Source of the DNA: Pseudarthrobacter sp. MM222
GTDB taxonomy: Bacteria; Actinomycetota; Actinomycetes; Actinomycetales; Micrococcaceae
Reading direction: 5' to 3'
Length of the DNA stretch: 64,000 bases
Assembly: GCF_947090775.1 (NCBI RefSeq)
Contig: NZ_OX352321.1
Span: 2,976,001-3,040,000 of the forward strand
The notes beneath the pieces were generated by a model, which was not told the origin of the DNA, searched no databases, and saw only the letters and a program-made list of their open reading frames with translations. A program made the translations under genes and the position numbers. Positions 17,427 to 27,853 of this stretch are shown one piece after another (position 1 is the stretch's first letter; each line of letters starts with the position of its first letter).

Positions 17427-17581
17427 GGTCACAGGGCGCTGTGTGGAAAACTCATGGCACCCGGTTTGTCGCAGGCAGGTGCTTTGGCAATCCCAAAGTA
17501 GTCTTATCTGTGGCGGATCCGGGTCCGCCGTGTGCTGGCGTCGCCGAGTCGGGCGGACGCCGCGACCGAAAGGCTTTTTCA

Positions 17582-18640
17582 TTGAAACACCGCGGCATCA
17601 GGTCCCTGGCGGCGCTCACCGCAGCCTCCGCACTATTGGTTGCCTGCTCCCCGGCCTCCAACGGGAGCCAGATCCGTGGCTCCATCACGGCCGTCGGGAC
17701 CGGGATCCAGAGCGCGGCCATCGCCGCCTGGCGCAACGGCTGGGTCAAGGACTTTCCGGAGACCTCCCTGAGCTTCTCACCCGACGGGGCCGGCGTCGGC
17801 GTCAAGGCCCTGCAGACCGGACAGGCGCACTTCGCCCCGATTGACGAGCCGTTGAGCGCCGCCGACGCCGAGGCCGCCCGGCAGTCCTGCGGCCCGGACG
17901 GGGCCTTCTCGGTGCCCGTCGCCGTCGTTCCGGTCGGCGTCGCCTTCAACCTGCCCTCGGTCAAGAACCTCAAGCTCTCCCCCGACGTCCTCGCCGCCAT
18001 CTACGCCGGCGACGTCACCTCCTGGGACGACGCCGAGATCGAACGCCTCAACCCCGAAGCCGACCTGCCGGACACGGAGATCGTCCCGCTCCGGGCCGCC
18101 GAAGAGTCTGCGCTGACGGTCGCCACCACGGCGTACCTCCAGCGCGGCGGCTGGGAAGACGCGGCCGGGAAAACCTGGCCGGAGTCCACGGCCGGCGAAG
18201 AGGTCCCCCGTTACACCGACCTCGGCAACGAGGTCGACGACACCGCCGGCGCGATCGCGTTCATGGACAAGGCCGCCATCGGGACCCGCTTCGACACGGC
18301 CCTGCTGGACTTTGGCCAGGGCTTCGTCCGGCTCAACGACGACACCCTGGGCCTGTCCATCGCTGCCGGCACCGTTAGCACCGGCCCGGGCGGCAGCATC
18401 ATCTTCCGGACACCGGACAGTCCGGACTCCGGCTACGGCCTCACCACCGTGACGTACCAGGCCTTCTGCAGCGAATACCAGAACGAGCCACTGGCCCGGC
18501 TGGTCCGCTCCTGGGGCGAGTTCGTCCTCGGCGACGGCGGGCAGGGAAACTCCAGCTACTTCGCGGGGGTCTCCGCCCCCAGCAAGGACGCCCTGGAGCG
18601 GGCCAGCAGCCGTGTCGCAGAAATCACGGCAGCCCGATGA
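17582..18640 (+). CDS. PstS-like phosphate-binding lipoprotein (orphan)
   Basis: 352 aa. A lipoprotein signal with lipobox LLVAC (Cys about residue 20) is followed by a periplasmic-binding-protein fold of the PstS type (GTGIQSAAIAAW, FAPIDEPLS, and VYAGDVTSW-like IYAGDVTSWDD). I chose TTG at 17582, with GAAAGG 8 bases upstream, because it places the signal peptide correctly. No pstC, pstA or pstB follows. Instead a DUF2142 membrane protein begins within or just after its 3' end, so its role may not be simple phosphate uptake. Confidence 0.82.
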   Translation: MKHRGIRSLAALTAASALLVACSPASNGSQIRGSITAVGTGIQSAAIAAWRNGWVKDFPETSLSFSPDGAGVGVKALQTGQAHFAPIDEPLSAADAEAARQSCGPDGAFSVPVAVVPVGVAFNLPSVKNLKLSPDVLAAIYAGDVTSWDDAEIERLNPEADLPDTEIVPLRAAEESALTVATTAYLQRGGWEDAAGKTWPESTAGEEVPRYTDLGNEVDDTAGAIAFMDKAAIGTRFDTALLDFGQGFVRLNDDTLGLSIAAGTVSTGPGGSIIFRTPDSPDSGYGLTTVTYQAFCSEYQNEPLARLVRSWGEFVLGDGGQGNSSYFAGVSAPSKDALERASSRVAEITAAR

Positions 18641-18687
18641 GCCGCCAGACCGTCTTCGGACGGCGGCAGGAAGCACGAAAGGCCCCC

Positions 18688-20262
18688 ATGAGCAGCATCA
18701 TTCCGGGAACCCCCGCGGACCAGACGCAACGTACCCGCTCTGCGGCACGGATCTTCTGGCGGATCTTCCTCCTGCTCTCGGCCATCACGGTGCTTTGGTC
18801 CCTCGCCACGCCGCTCATGGCCTACCCCGACGAGCCCGTCCACACCGTGAAGGCCGCGGCAGTGGCGAGGGGACAGATCCTGCCCGCTCCCGGAACCTCG
18901 TTCGGCCACGGGGTGCACGTACAAGTGCCTTCCTACATCGCCAACCTGCAGGCCCAGACCTGCTTTACGTTCCTCCGGGACAAGCCCGCCGGCTGCGCAC
19001 CGCCCGTCGCGGCCGATGACAACTACCTGACCATCGGCGTAACGTCAGCCGGGCTGTACAACCCCATGTACTACTGGGTCGTGGGCTTCCCGAGCCTGTT
19101 CATGTCCGGGGCCCCGGCCATCTTCGCCATGCGGATCCTCAGCGCCCTGATCTCGGCGGCATTCTACGCCGCAGGATTCACCGCGCTGAGCCGGCTCCGG
19201 CACCCCAAGTGGCCGATCGTCGCCGCCGCCATCGCCATGACACCCATGGTCTTCTTCCTCTCCAGCGGCATCAACCCCAATTCGCTGGAAGTCGCGGCCA
19301 CCATGGCCGCATTCTGCGGCTTCCTCGTGGTGCTAGAGAATTCCGGGCAGCTCAGGGTGGTCCGGCCCGCTGTGATCGCGGTGGCCGTTTCCTGCGCGGC
19401 ACTGGCCAATACCCGCAGCGTCTCCCTGGTCTGGCTGCTGTGCGCCTTCATCGTCGCCGGCCTCTGTTACCGCTGGAAGGACTTCACTGCCCTGTTCCGC
19501 CACAAGGCGGTGGTCATCGCGATCGCCCTGGCCGCCGTGGGTGTGGCCCTTGGCCTGGTCTGGAACGTGCTCATGCTCAACGCGCCGCCGTCGGCCGGCG
19601 AGGCGCCGCTGGGCATCTCGAACGCGACGGGGGAAATCCGGCCCTACAACGCCTTCCTGACCATGCTGGACCGCAGCTTCGACTACGTGGCCCAGTACAT
19701 CGGCGTGATGGGCTGGCTCGAATCCTCCCTCCCCCAGGCCGTCTTCATGTTCTGGAACCTGCTCCTGATCCTCACTCTTCTGATGGTCTTCCTGATCCGG
19801 CACTGGCGCCTCCGCATGGCCTTCCTGGTCGCCCTTGCGATGCTGGTCCTGGTGCCCGCCGTCATGCAGGCAGCGCTAGTGTCCAGTGTTGGCTTCATCT
19901 GGCAGGGCCGCTACAGCATGCCGCTGTTCATGATCGCGGTCATCGCCGCCGGCATGTGCTTCCGGTTCCGGCGCTTCCCGCTGGGCCGGTCCTCGGAGGC
20001 GCTGGCACGCCTGCTGCTGGTGGCGGCCATCGTGGCCCACGTTTACGGCTTCCTCTACGTTCTCCGCCGCTACGTTGTGGGCATTCCGGATTCCGGCAAC
20101 TGGCAGACCATGATCACCGTTCCCGGCTGGCAGCCGCCGTTCACCTGGGAGGTCCTGACCTTGGCCTACGCCGGCGTGATGATCGTGGCAGCCGCCATGC
20201 TCTTCGGCTACCTCTACCCGGGCCGGACGTTCGCCCGGCTCCCGGCGCGCTTCCGCCGGTAG
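18688..20262 (+). CDS. DUF2142 multi-pass membrane protein
   Basis: 524 aa with a dozen or so predicted membrane helices. The DUF2142 signature, including YPDEPVH after the first helix (about residue 45-50), is seen. DUF2142 proteins resemble GT-C/lipid-linked sugar transferases and sit in polysaccharide loci; the reaction is not established. GAAAGG lies 5 bases before the ATG at 18688. An in-frame ATG at 18637 overlapping the PstS-like stop is a less supported start. Confidence 0.82.
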   Translation: MSSIIPGTPADQTQRTRSAARIFWRIFLLLSAITVLWSLATPLMAYPDEPVHTVKAAAVARGQILPAPGTSFGHGVHVQVPSYIANLQAQTCFTFLRDKPAGCAPPVAADDNYLTIGVTSAGLYNPMYYWVVGFPSLFMSGAPAIFAMRILSALISAAFYAAGFTALSRLRHPKWPIVAAAIAMTPMVFFLSSGINPNSLEVAATMAAFCGFLVVLENSGQLRVVRPAVIAVAVSCAALANTRSVSLVWLLCAFIVAGLCYRWKDFTALFRHKAVVIAIALAAVGVALGLVWNVLMLNAPPSAGEAPLGISNATGEIRPYNAFLTMLDRSFDYVAQYIGVMGWLESSLPQAVFMFWNLLLILTLLMVFLIRHWRLRMAFLVALAMLVLVPAVMQAALVSSVGFIWQGRYSMPLFMIAVIAAGMCFRFRRFPLGRSSEALARLLLVAAIVAHVYGFLYVLRRYVVGIPDSGNWQTMITVPGWQPPFTWEVLTLAYAGVMIVAAAMLFGYLYPGRTFARLPARFRR

Positions 20263-20277
20263 CCAAGCTCGACAGAA

Positions 20278-20313
20278 AGTCCGGCCCACCGCAAGCGGTG
20301 GGCCGGACTCTTT
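20278..20313. terminator. Bidirectional terminator between DUF2142 and rfbCD
   Basis: A perfect 14-bp GC-rich stem, arms 20278-20291 and 20296-20309 around CAAG, is followed by CTTT on the plus strand and by TTTC on the minus strand. It separates two convergent genes. Confidence 0.75.
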
Positions 20314-20341
20314 GCATGGCCTGCTTCGAGGACCGCGGCCG

Positions 20342-21751
20342 CTAGGAGCCGAGGTACTCGTTCAGCCGCTCGGCGGCACTGGGAACCGGGAACCCGGTGG
20401 CCTTGATCTTGCTCAGGTCCAGGCCGCTGTTCAGCGGGCGCGGCGAGACGTCCTTGCCCTTGAAGTACTCCTCGGTGCTGACGCCGGTCACCGCGGCGCG
20501 CGGCTTGCCCGAGAGCTCGTAGACGTCCGCGGCAATATCCGCCCAGGACTGCGGTTCGCCGTCGTTGCTCAGGTTGTAGACGCCGTACTCCGCGCCGCTC
20601 TCCAGCAGGTGCCGGATGGCGGCCGCGATGTCCGCCGTGAAGGTCAGGCGGCCCACCTGGTCGTCGACGACGGACGGTTCGATCCCGCGCTCGGCAAGCG
20701 AGGCCATGGTCCGGACGAAGTTGTTGCCCTCCCCGATGACCCAGCTGGTGCGCACGATATAGTGCCGGGGAACCACGCTGACGACGGCGTCGCCCGCCGC
20801 CTTGGTCTGGCCGTAGACGCCCAGCGGCGCGACGGGTTCGGATTCCGGATGCACGCTGCGGGTACCGTCGAAGACGTAGTCCGAGGAAACGTGGACAAGC
20901 GTCAGGTCATGTTCGACGGCGGTGCGGGCCAGCCGTGCCACGGCGGTGACGTTGACGGCCCAGGCGGCGGCGCGGCCCTCTGGCGTCTCCGCCGCGTCCA
21001 CGGCGGTGTAGGCGGCCGCGTTGATGACCGTGGAGTAGTTCTTCCAGTTCCGCGCGGCGAAGGAATCCTCGCTGGCGAGGTCGAACTCACTCCGGCCGGC
21101 GAACTCGACGGAAGCGTCGCCGTCGTACAGTTTCCGCAGGGCCTTGCCGAGCTGGCCGTCCGCGCCGACCACGAGGATCTTCTTGCCGGGCATCGGCACC
21201 ACGTCCGCCAGGCGGGGGTGCGCCTTGTCCTTGTCGGACAGTTCGGCCTGCTCCAGCGGGATCGGCCAGGCGATCGCCGCTGTCTCGTCCGCCAGGTTCA
21301 GGAAGGTGTACTGGCCCTGCGCGTCGGCGGACCAGTGGTCGTTGACCAGGTAGGTGTAGGCGGTGTTGTCCTCGAGGGTCTGGAAGGCATTGCCCACGCC
21401 CCGGGGGATGAAGATGGCCTGGCTGGGATCCAGCTCGGCCGTGAAGACCGCGCCGAACGAGGGGCCCTCGCGCAGGTCAACCCAGGCGCCGAAAATCCGT
21501 CCGGTGGCGACCGAAATGAACTTGTCCCACGGTTCGGCGTGGATCCCGCGGGTGGTCCCGGCCTTTTCGTTGAAGGAGATGTTGTTCTGCACCGGGCGGA
21601 AGTCCGGCAGGCCGAGGGCCCCCATCTTTTCGCGCTGCCAGTTCTCCTTAAACCAGCCCCGGTTGTCGCCGTGGACCGGAAGGTCGTAGAGGACGACGCC
21701 GGGAATGGCGGTCTGGTGCGCGGTGAGCTTCTTCGAGAACTCGATCGACAT
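20342..21751 (-). CDS. rfbCD: Fused dTDP-4-dehydrorhamnose 3,5-epimerase / dTDP-4-dehydrorhamnose reductase
   Basis: 469 aa, two enzymes in one chain. Residues about 1-190 are RfbC (cupin epimerase), with the catalytic-His region RGIHAEPWDKF and FIPRGVGNAF. Residues about 195-469 are RfbD, with nucleotide-binding VGADGQLGKALR, SSDYVFDG and the SDR YGQTK motif. Together they carry out the last two steps of dTDP-L-rhamnose synthesis in the cytoplasm. It begins three bases after rfbB on the same strand, so rfbB-rfbCD is one operon; rfbA lies 12 kb away. Confidence 0.93.
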   Translation of the reverse strand: MSIEFSKKLTAHQTAIPGVVLYDLPVHGDNRGWFKENWQREKMGALGLPDFRPVQNNISFNEKAGTTRGIHAEPWDKFISVATGRIFGAWVDLREGPSFGAVFTAELDPSQAIFIPRGVGNAFQTLEDNTAYTYLVNDHWSADAQGQYTFLNLADETAAIAWPIPLEQAELSDKDKAHPRLADVVPMPGKKILVVGADGQLGKALRKLYDGDASVEFAGRSEFDLASEDSFAARNWKNYSTVINAAAYTAVDAAETPEGRAAAWAVNVTAVARLARTAVEHDLTLVHVSSDYVFDGTRSVHPESEPVAPLGVYGQTKAAGDAVVSVVPRHYIVRTSWVIGEGNNFVRTMASLAERGIEPSVVDDQVGRLTFTADIAAAIRHLLESGAEYGVYNLSNDGEPQSWADIAADVYELSGKPRAAVTGVSTEEYFKGKDVSPRPLNSGLDLSKIKATGFPVPSAAERLNEYLGS

Positions 21752-21754
21752 TAT

Positions 21755-22762
<1,008 letters not shown>

Positions 22763-22845
22763 TTACCGGCTGGCGAAAACCCTCCCCCTCGGCGTCTCGG
22801 CACACCTTCCGCACCAATGGCCCCACTGGTAACACTGAAGGCAAT

Positions 22846-22862
22846 TGGGTACTCTTTACCCA
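22846..22862. promoter_or_regulatory. Inverted repeat between rfbB and the GH25 gene (operator candidate)
   Basis: TGGGTA, five bases, then TACCCA form a perfect 6-5-6 inverted repeat in the 159-base divergent intergenic region. It is centred so that a bound regulator could affect both genes. No regulator is identified. Confidence 0.35.
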
Positions 22863-22912
22863 CCTACGGGGGTGATTGTGGCCTCTGTCCAGATCCGTCC
22901 GGAGTAATCGTG

Positions 22913-24679
22913 ATGACAACCACCGCCTCCAGATTGCGCGCCACGGCGGCTCTCTCCCTTCCCCTTGTTCTGGCGTTGGCCCTGGCAAACCCCGCCTACG
23001 CGGATACCAAACCCACCCCGTCACCCGCCGCTGCGGTCAGCACTCCTGATCCGGCGGCCACCACGTCCGCGCCCGTCACGACTGCGCCCGTTGCGCCCAC
23101 CCGGACTGCGGCGCCCGCCCCGACCGGCACCGCTGCCGTTCCCAGGGCGCCCGCCAGCACGGCCCCGGTACCTGCTCCTGCAACGACGGCGGCCGCACCC
23201 GAACAGGGCGAGGCCCGCATGGGCAGGGCAGGGCTCAACCCCGCGTCCGGCTCCGCGGCCCAGGCCGTGACGGAGCAGCTGAACGCCACGCAGGCCACGG
23301 AGCCCTGGGTCTCAGAACAGCCCTTCGCCACCCGGGGTCAGCCCCTCGGCCTCGATGTCAGCAACTGGCAGGGCAGCGTGAACTGGCCCAGCGTCAAGGC
23401 CAACGGCGCCCGCTTCGCCTACATCAAGGCCACCGAAGGGACCGGCTACCGGAGCGCCAGCTTCGGTGCGCAATATTCCGGAGCGGCGGCTGTCGGGCTG
23501 CTGCGCGGTGCGTACCACTTCGGCCGACCGGATGGTGCCAGCGGGGCAGCCCAGGCCAGCTATTTCGTCAACAACGGCGGCGGCTGGTCAGCGGACGGCA
23601 TCACCATGCCGCCCGTCCTGGACATCGAGGACAACCCGTACGCGGGCCTGAACCGGTGCTACGGCAAGACGCCCGGACAGCTCGCAACCTGGGTGCGGGA
23701 CTTCACCCAGACCGTCTACCGCCTGACCAACAAACAGGCCATGATCTACACGAGCTACTACTTCTGGCGCGACTGCCTGGGCAACACCAGCGAATTCAGC
23801 CAAACCAACCCGCTGTGGCTCGCGTCCTACTACACCAACTCGCCCCTGGTGCCCGGCGGCTGGCCAACGTACACGGCCTGGCAGTACGCGAATGACTACG
23901 CCAACGCCTCCCAGACCGTCAAAGCCACGTTCCCCGGCGACCAGAACGTCTTCAACGGCTCCATTGACCAGTTGCGGCGGCTCGCCTCCACGCCGGACAA
24001 CTATCCGATCGGCCTGATCCCGGGTGCCACACTGCTCACCGGCAAGTGGGGCGGTGACGGCAGGTCCTACACCGGCTGGTTCAAGGACGGCTTCTGGTGC
24101 CTCCAGATGCCGTTCGCCCCCCGGCGCTGCTTCGGCTACGGCAACCCGGGTGACCAGCCCGTCGTCGGCGACTGGAACGGGGACGGCCGGGCCGGAATCG
24201 GCATCTTCCGCAATGGCATGTGGTGGCTGGTCGACGACCTCAACACCATGGCTATCACCAAGGTTGTGGCCTTCGGCGTCGGCTCCGACAAACCGCTGGT
24301 CGGCGACTGGAGCGGCGCGGGCCGCGACAGCATCGGCATCTGGCGGAACTCCAGCTTCCAGGTCAGCTACAACATCGACCGGCCGGTGGTTAACGAGTTC
24401 ACCGGCTTCGGGATCCCGTCGGACACGCCGATCATCGGCGACTGGGACGGCAACGGAAGGGCCAGCATCGGCGTCTGGCGCAATGGCGAGTGGTGGCTCA
24501 GCAACCGCATCACGTCGCCTGTTGTGTCGCACTTCATCGCCTTCGGCGTGGGCACAGACCGCCCCGTCACCGGCGACTGGAACGGCGACAAGCTGACGAC
24601 CGTCGGCATCGTGCGGGGAAACAGTTGGCAGCTGACAAACAGCCTGGCCACGCGGACCGTGGATATTTCCTACTTCTGA
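22913..24679 (+). CDS. Secreted GH25 muramidase with C-terminal Asp/Gly repeats
   Basis: 588 aa. A signal peptide (to about residue 28, AYADT) and a Pro/Ala/Thr linker (about 30-105) precede a GH25 domain (about 140-355). That domain carries GLDVSNWQG and the catalytic DIED near residue 238. GH25 enzymes cut between MurNAc and GlcNAc. Four C-terminal repeats (about 370-588) share VGDWNGDGRAGIGIFR-type units with Asp/Asn-Gly loops like calcium-binding FG-GAP/VCBS repeats. I chose ATG at 22913 with GGAG 8 bases upstream. It may remodel or release the wall carrying the polymers made by neighbouring genes. Confidence 0.9.
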   Translation: MTTTASRLRATAALSLPLVLALALANPAYADTKPTPSPAAAVSTPDPAATTSAPVTTAPVAPTRTAAPAPTGTAAVPRAPASTAPVPAPATTAAAPEQGEARMGRAGLNPASGSAAQAVTEQLNATQATEPWVSEQPFATRGQPLGLDVSNWQGSVNWPSVKANGARFAYIKATEGTGYRSASFGAQYSGAAAVGLLRGAYHFGRPDGASGAAQASYFVNNGGGWSADGITMPPVLDIEDNPYAGLNRCYGKTPGQLATWVRDFTQTVYRLTNKQAMIYTSYYFWRDCLGNTSEFSQTNPLWLASYYTNSPLVPGGWPTYTAWQYANDYANASQTVKATFPGDQNVFNGSIDQLRRLASTPDNYPIGLIPGATLLTGKWGGDGRSYTGWFKDGFWCLQMPFAPRRCFGYGNPGDQPVVGDWNGDGRAGIGIFRNGMWWLVDDLNTMAITKVVAFGVGSDKPLVGDWSGAGRDSIGIWRNSSFQVSYNIDRPVVNEFTGFGIPSDTPIIGDWDGNGRASIGVWRNGEWWLSNRITSPVVSHFIAFGVGTDRPVTGDWNGDKLTTVGIVRGNSWQLTNSLATRTVDISYF

Positions 24680-24716
24680 TCCGCTGGAGCTTTGCCGGTC
24701 GGGTCCGGGCGGGAAC

Positions 24717-25478
24717 TTAGGAGCCGGCCGCCGCGCGGAGCCTCCGGCGGGCCTCGCGCATGAGGCGCAGCAGGACCACGCGGGCGGACAGAATGACGCG
24801 AAGCGAGCGCCACCCGCGCGGTGTGGCGTTCGTGTCATGCAGCCGCCGCAGCAGGGTTGAGCGGTCCAGATGCCCGATGGACCCTCCGGTGTTGCCCAGG
24901 ATGGCAAGCCACAGGTCGTGGGACTCGGTGAGGTAGCCGGGCACCGGGGCGAAGCTGCCCAGGACGTCCCGGCGGAAGGCCATCCCGCAGCCGTAATAGG
25001 CCCGGTAGCCGACCAGGATGCCAAACAGGTTCGCCCGGTGGCGGCTGCTGTCCGCCGCCCGGAGCCGCGGGATCCGGGGCCGCTCGCCGCCGCCAAGCAC
25101 ACCGAAGTTGCTCGCCACCACCGCGTGCGTTTCCAGCGCCGCCAGCATGGCCTCCAGCCGCCCTTCCACCCAGACGTCGTCCTGGTCGGCCAGGAAGATC
25201 GCGCCGCCCCGGCTGGCCAGGACGGCCTGCTCGAAGGACCGCACGTAGCCTTGGTTGGCGCCGGCCGCGATCAGGCGGATCCTGGGGTCGGCGAAGCGCC
25301 GGATCCGCGCCACCGTGTCATCGGTGGAAGCGTCGTCCACGATCACGATCTCGTCCTCGGGACCCAGCTGCGCCAGGATCGATTCGAGCTGCTCCCCGAC
25401 GTACTGCGAGCCGTTGTATGTTGCCATGCAGATGCTGGCCCGGAGCGGCGTTTCGGCCTGCTGGTTCTGATCTTTCAT
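24717..25478 (-). CDS. GT2 glycosyltransferase, rhamnosyltransferase-like
   Basis: 253 aa. It starts with MATYNGSQYVGEQLESIL and has the nucleotide-sugar motifs VDDASTD (about residue 48) and ADQDD (about 97), as in RfbF/rhamnosyltransferase-type GT2 enzymes. No membrane helix is evident. It stands alone on the minus strand between two plus-strand genes. Donor and acceptor are not known; dTDP-rhamnose is plausible from context. Confidence 0.85.
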   Translation of the reverse strand: MKDQNQQAETPLRASICMATYNGSQYVGEQLESILAQLGPEDEIVIVDDASTDDTVARIRRFADPRIRLIAAGANQGYVRSFEQAVLASRGGAIFLADQDDVWVEGRLEAMLAALETHAVVASNFGVLGGGERPRIPRLRAADSSRHRANLFGILVGYRAYYGCGMAFRRDVLGSFAPVPGYLTESHDLWLAILGNTGGSIGHLDRSTLLRRLHDTNATPRGWRSLRVILSARVVLLRLMREARRRLRAAAGS

Positions 25479-25626
25479 GGCCTCGGGTTTCTGGTTGTCG
25501 GCGGGTGCGCTCCGCCGGGGCGACGGCGGATCAGGTCATCTGCACCATCCTAGGCGACCCCCGTCAGGGCCCGGGAATCCCGTAGGATCGGGGGACGATG
25601 TTACTGAACCAAGGATTCCAGCACGC

Positions 25627-26862
25627 ATGAAAACCGTACTGCTTCGACTTTCCGGGTTCACGGTTTTGCCCCTGCTGTCCTTGATAACGCCCCTCCTGCT
25701 CCTCCCCGTGGTCGCAAACGTCGTCGGCGGGGCAGGGATCTCCAGCGTGATCTCGGGACAGGCAATCGGCACCTTTGCCGCCACGGTCCTGATGTGGGGT
25801 TGGAACGTTGACGGGCCCGTTGCCGTAGCCCGGGCAGCCGGCGCCGCCGAGCGGGCCGCCGTCTATCTGCGCAGCGTCCGGACCCGCCTGGTCCTGCTTG
25901 CCGTCACCCTTCCGGCCGCCGCCGCGGTGGCGGCGCTGGTTGCCGTCCCCGGGTTCCGGTGGCAGGCCGTCGCGATGGCCTGGGCGGTCGCCATCGCCGG
26001 GATGTCTCCCGCCTGGTTCTGCATCGGCCTGGGGCAGCCGAAGCTGCTGGCTCTCTACGACACCATGCCGCGGTTCATCGCCACCGCCCTCGCGGTCCCG
26101 CTGCTGTTGCTCAGCAACCACCTCTGGTACTACACGGGCCTGATGGCGGCCACCGGCGTCGCGTCCCTGATGATGTTCCACCGGGCCTTCTCCCCTGGCG
26201 GGAGCTGGGTGCCCCGGGACCTCCGCGGAACCCTCCGGGAGCTTGCGGCCCAGGGCCGGACCGCCGGCATCAGCCTGGCGGGCAACGCCTACGCGTCCAC
26301 CCCCACGCCGATCGCCACGGCCACCACCGCGCCGGCGGCCTCCGGCAGCCTGGCGACGGCCGACACGCTCTACCGCTTCGGGCTGTTCACCGTCGTGGCA
26401 CTCGGCAACGCTTTCCAGGGCTGGACGATCGAACGGGGCGTGACCGGGCGCCGTCGCCGCCACCTCGCCGCGATCTGGGCCCACGCCGGCCTCGGCGTCC
26501 TTGGCGCCGCGATCCTGACGGCGGCCGGACCGTTCGTCAGCGGCCTCCTGTTCGCGGGCAAGGCCCAGGCAACCACCGAGCTGTGTTTCTACTACGGGCT
26601 CGCCTTCCTCTTCCTCAGCGCCAGCACCCCGTTCATCCGCAACCTGCTGATCCCGGCAGGCCAGCAGAACCTGGTGCTGCGCTGGACCCTCATCTCCGCC
26701 GCCTTCGGCGTCGCCGTCATGATCTGGGCGGGCGCCAGCGGCAACGCCCCCGGCATCGCCCTGGGCATGGCCCTGAGCGAGGCTATTCTCTTTTTGACCC
26801 TGCTGATCCCGGGGACGAAGCTACTCGAAAAAGAAAGCAAGGAATCCGTTGACGCTGAATGA
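25627..26862 (+). CDS. Polysaccharide flippase-like membrane protein (MATE/Wzx superfamily)
   Basis: 411 aa with about 10-12 predicted membrane helices and a pattern like Wzx/MurJ-fold exporters (PLLSLITPLLLLPVVANVVG at the N-terminus). Such proteins flip lipid-linked oligosaccharides across the membrane. The ATG at 25627 begins the clean membrane protein; the upstream frame is not coding-like. It overlaps the next glycosyltransferase by 14 bases. Confidence 0.8.
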   Translation: MKTVLLRLSGFTVLPLLSLITPLLLLPVVANVVGGAGISSVISGQAIGTFAATVLMWGWNVDGPVAVARAAGAAERAAVYLRSVRTRLVLLAVTLPAAAAVAALVAVPGFRWQAVAMAWAVAIAGMSPAWFCIGLGQPKLLALYDTMPRFIATALAVPLLLLSNHLWYYTGLMAATGVASLMMFHRAFSPGGSWVPRDLRGTLRELAAQGRTAGISLAGNAYASTPTPIATATTAPAASGSLATADTLYRFGLFTVVALGNAFQGWTIERGVTGRRRRHLAAIWAHAGLGVLGAAILTAAGPFVSGLLFAGKAQATTELCFYYGLAFLFLSASTPFIRNLLIPAGQQNLVLRWTLISAAFGVAVMIWAGASGNAPGIALGMALSEAILFLTLLIPGTKLLEKESKESVDAE

Positions 26863-27775
26863 CCCCACCCGGACAGTCGTGGCCGTGGTCGCCGCCTACC
26901 GGCCGGACCCGTCCCTGACGGGCACCGTCAGGTCCCTCCTCGAGCAGGTCTCCCACGTCGTCGTCGTCGACGACGGGTCCCCCGCCGGTTCGGACCAGGT
27001 GCTGGCAGCATTGGCCGACGCCGGCGCAACGGTCGTCCGGCAGCCGGAGAACACCGGCATCGCCGCCGCCCTGAACGCCGGCGTCGCGGCCGCGACCTCC
27101 CGGTGGAATCCCGATTTCTTCCTCACCCTGGACCAGGACTCCCAGCCCACGGACGAGTACGTCCGTCGGGGCCTGGCGGCCTTCGACCGGGCCATGTCGG
27201 GCGGGGTCGCGGTCGGATTCGTCACGGCGGCCTCCTACAGCGGCCATCCCATCCCGGTGCTGCAGGGGCACGGCGAATTTGTCCACGCCTTCGATCCGAT
27301 GCAGTCCGGCTTCCTGATTCCGCGCACTACAGTGGAAAAGGTCGGGCCGTTCGAAGAGGACCTGTTCATCGACGGCGTCGACTCGGAATTCACCATGCGC
27401 ACGCGCACCGCGGGCCTCGCGGTCCTCGTCGGCCCGGGCTGTGACATTGCCCACGACCTGGGCCAGCGCCGGCCCGGACGGCTCTTTGGGCGGCCGGTGA
27501 AGATCCTGGGGCGCGACATGTCCTACAACTACCACTCGCCCAGCCGGGTCTACTACATCGCCCGGAACGGCACGTTGCTGACCCGGCGCTATCTTTTGAA
27601 GGACCCCCGCTGGGTGCTGCGGCGCCTCCTCGAGGAATGCAAGGCGCACCTGCTGCGGTTCGCGTTCAGCCCCGGACGGGCAAGCCTCCTGAAGGCCGCC
27701 GCCGCCGGATTCAGGGACGCCTTCCGCGGCACCACCGGACGCATCCCTGCGGATCTGGAGCGGCGCCTGCGTTGA
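26849..27775 (+). CDS. GT2 glycosyltransferase, rhamnosyltransferase-like (paralogue A)
   Basis: 308 aa starting at TTG 26849, with AAGGA 5 bases upstream. VVDDGSP (about residue 31), LDQDSQ (about 92) and the FIDGVDSEF motif (about 172) match the RhlC/RfbN group of rhamnosyltransferases. It is clearly paralogous to the gene at 31065 (shared [12 protein letters not shown] and FIDGVDSEF). Overlap with the flippase gene suggests linked synthesis and export. Confidence 0.87.
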   Translation: MTLNDPTRTVVAVVAAYRPDPSLTGTVRSLLEQVSHVVVVDDGSPAGSDQVLAALADAGATVVRQPENTGIAAALNAGVAAATSRWNPDFFLTLDQDSQPTDEYVRRGLAAFDRAMSGGVAVGFVTAASYSGHPIPVLQGHGEFVHAFDPMQSGFLIPRTTVEKVGPFEEDLFIDGVDSEFTMRTRTAGLAVLVGPGCDIAHDLGQRRPGRLFGRPVKILGRDMSYNYHSPSRVYYIARNGTLLTRRYLLKDPRWVLRRLLEECKAHLLRFAFSPGRASLLKAAAAGFRDAFRGTTGRIPADLERRLR

Positions 27776-27853
27776 CCACCGCGGTGGACGGCGCGACCCG
27801 GGACGGCGGCTGCCACCGGGGCACCCTTAGGCAATTGATATAGTTTGGACAAT

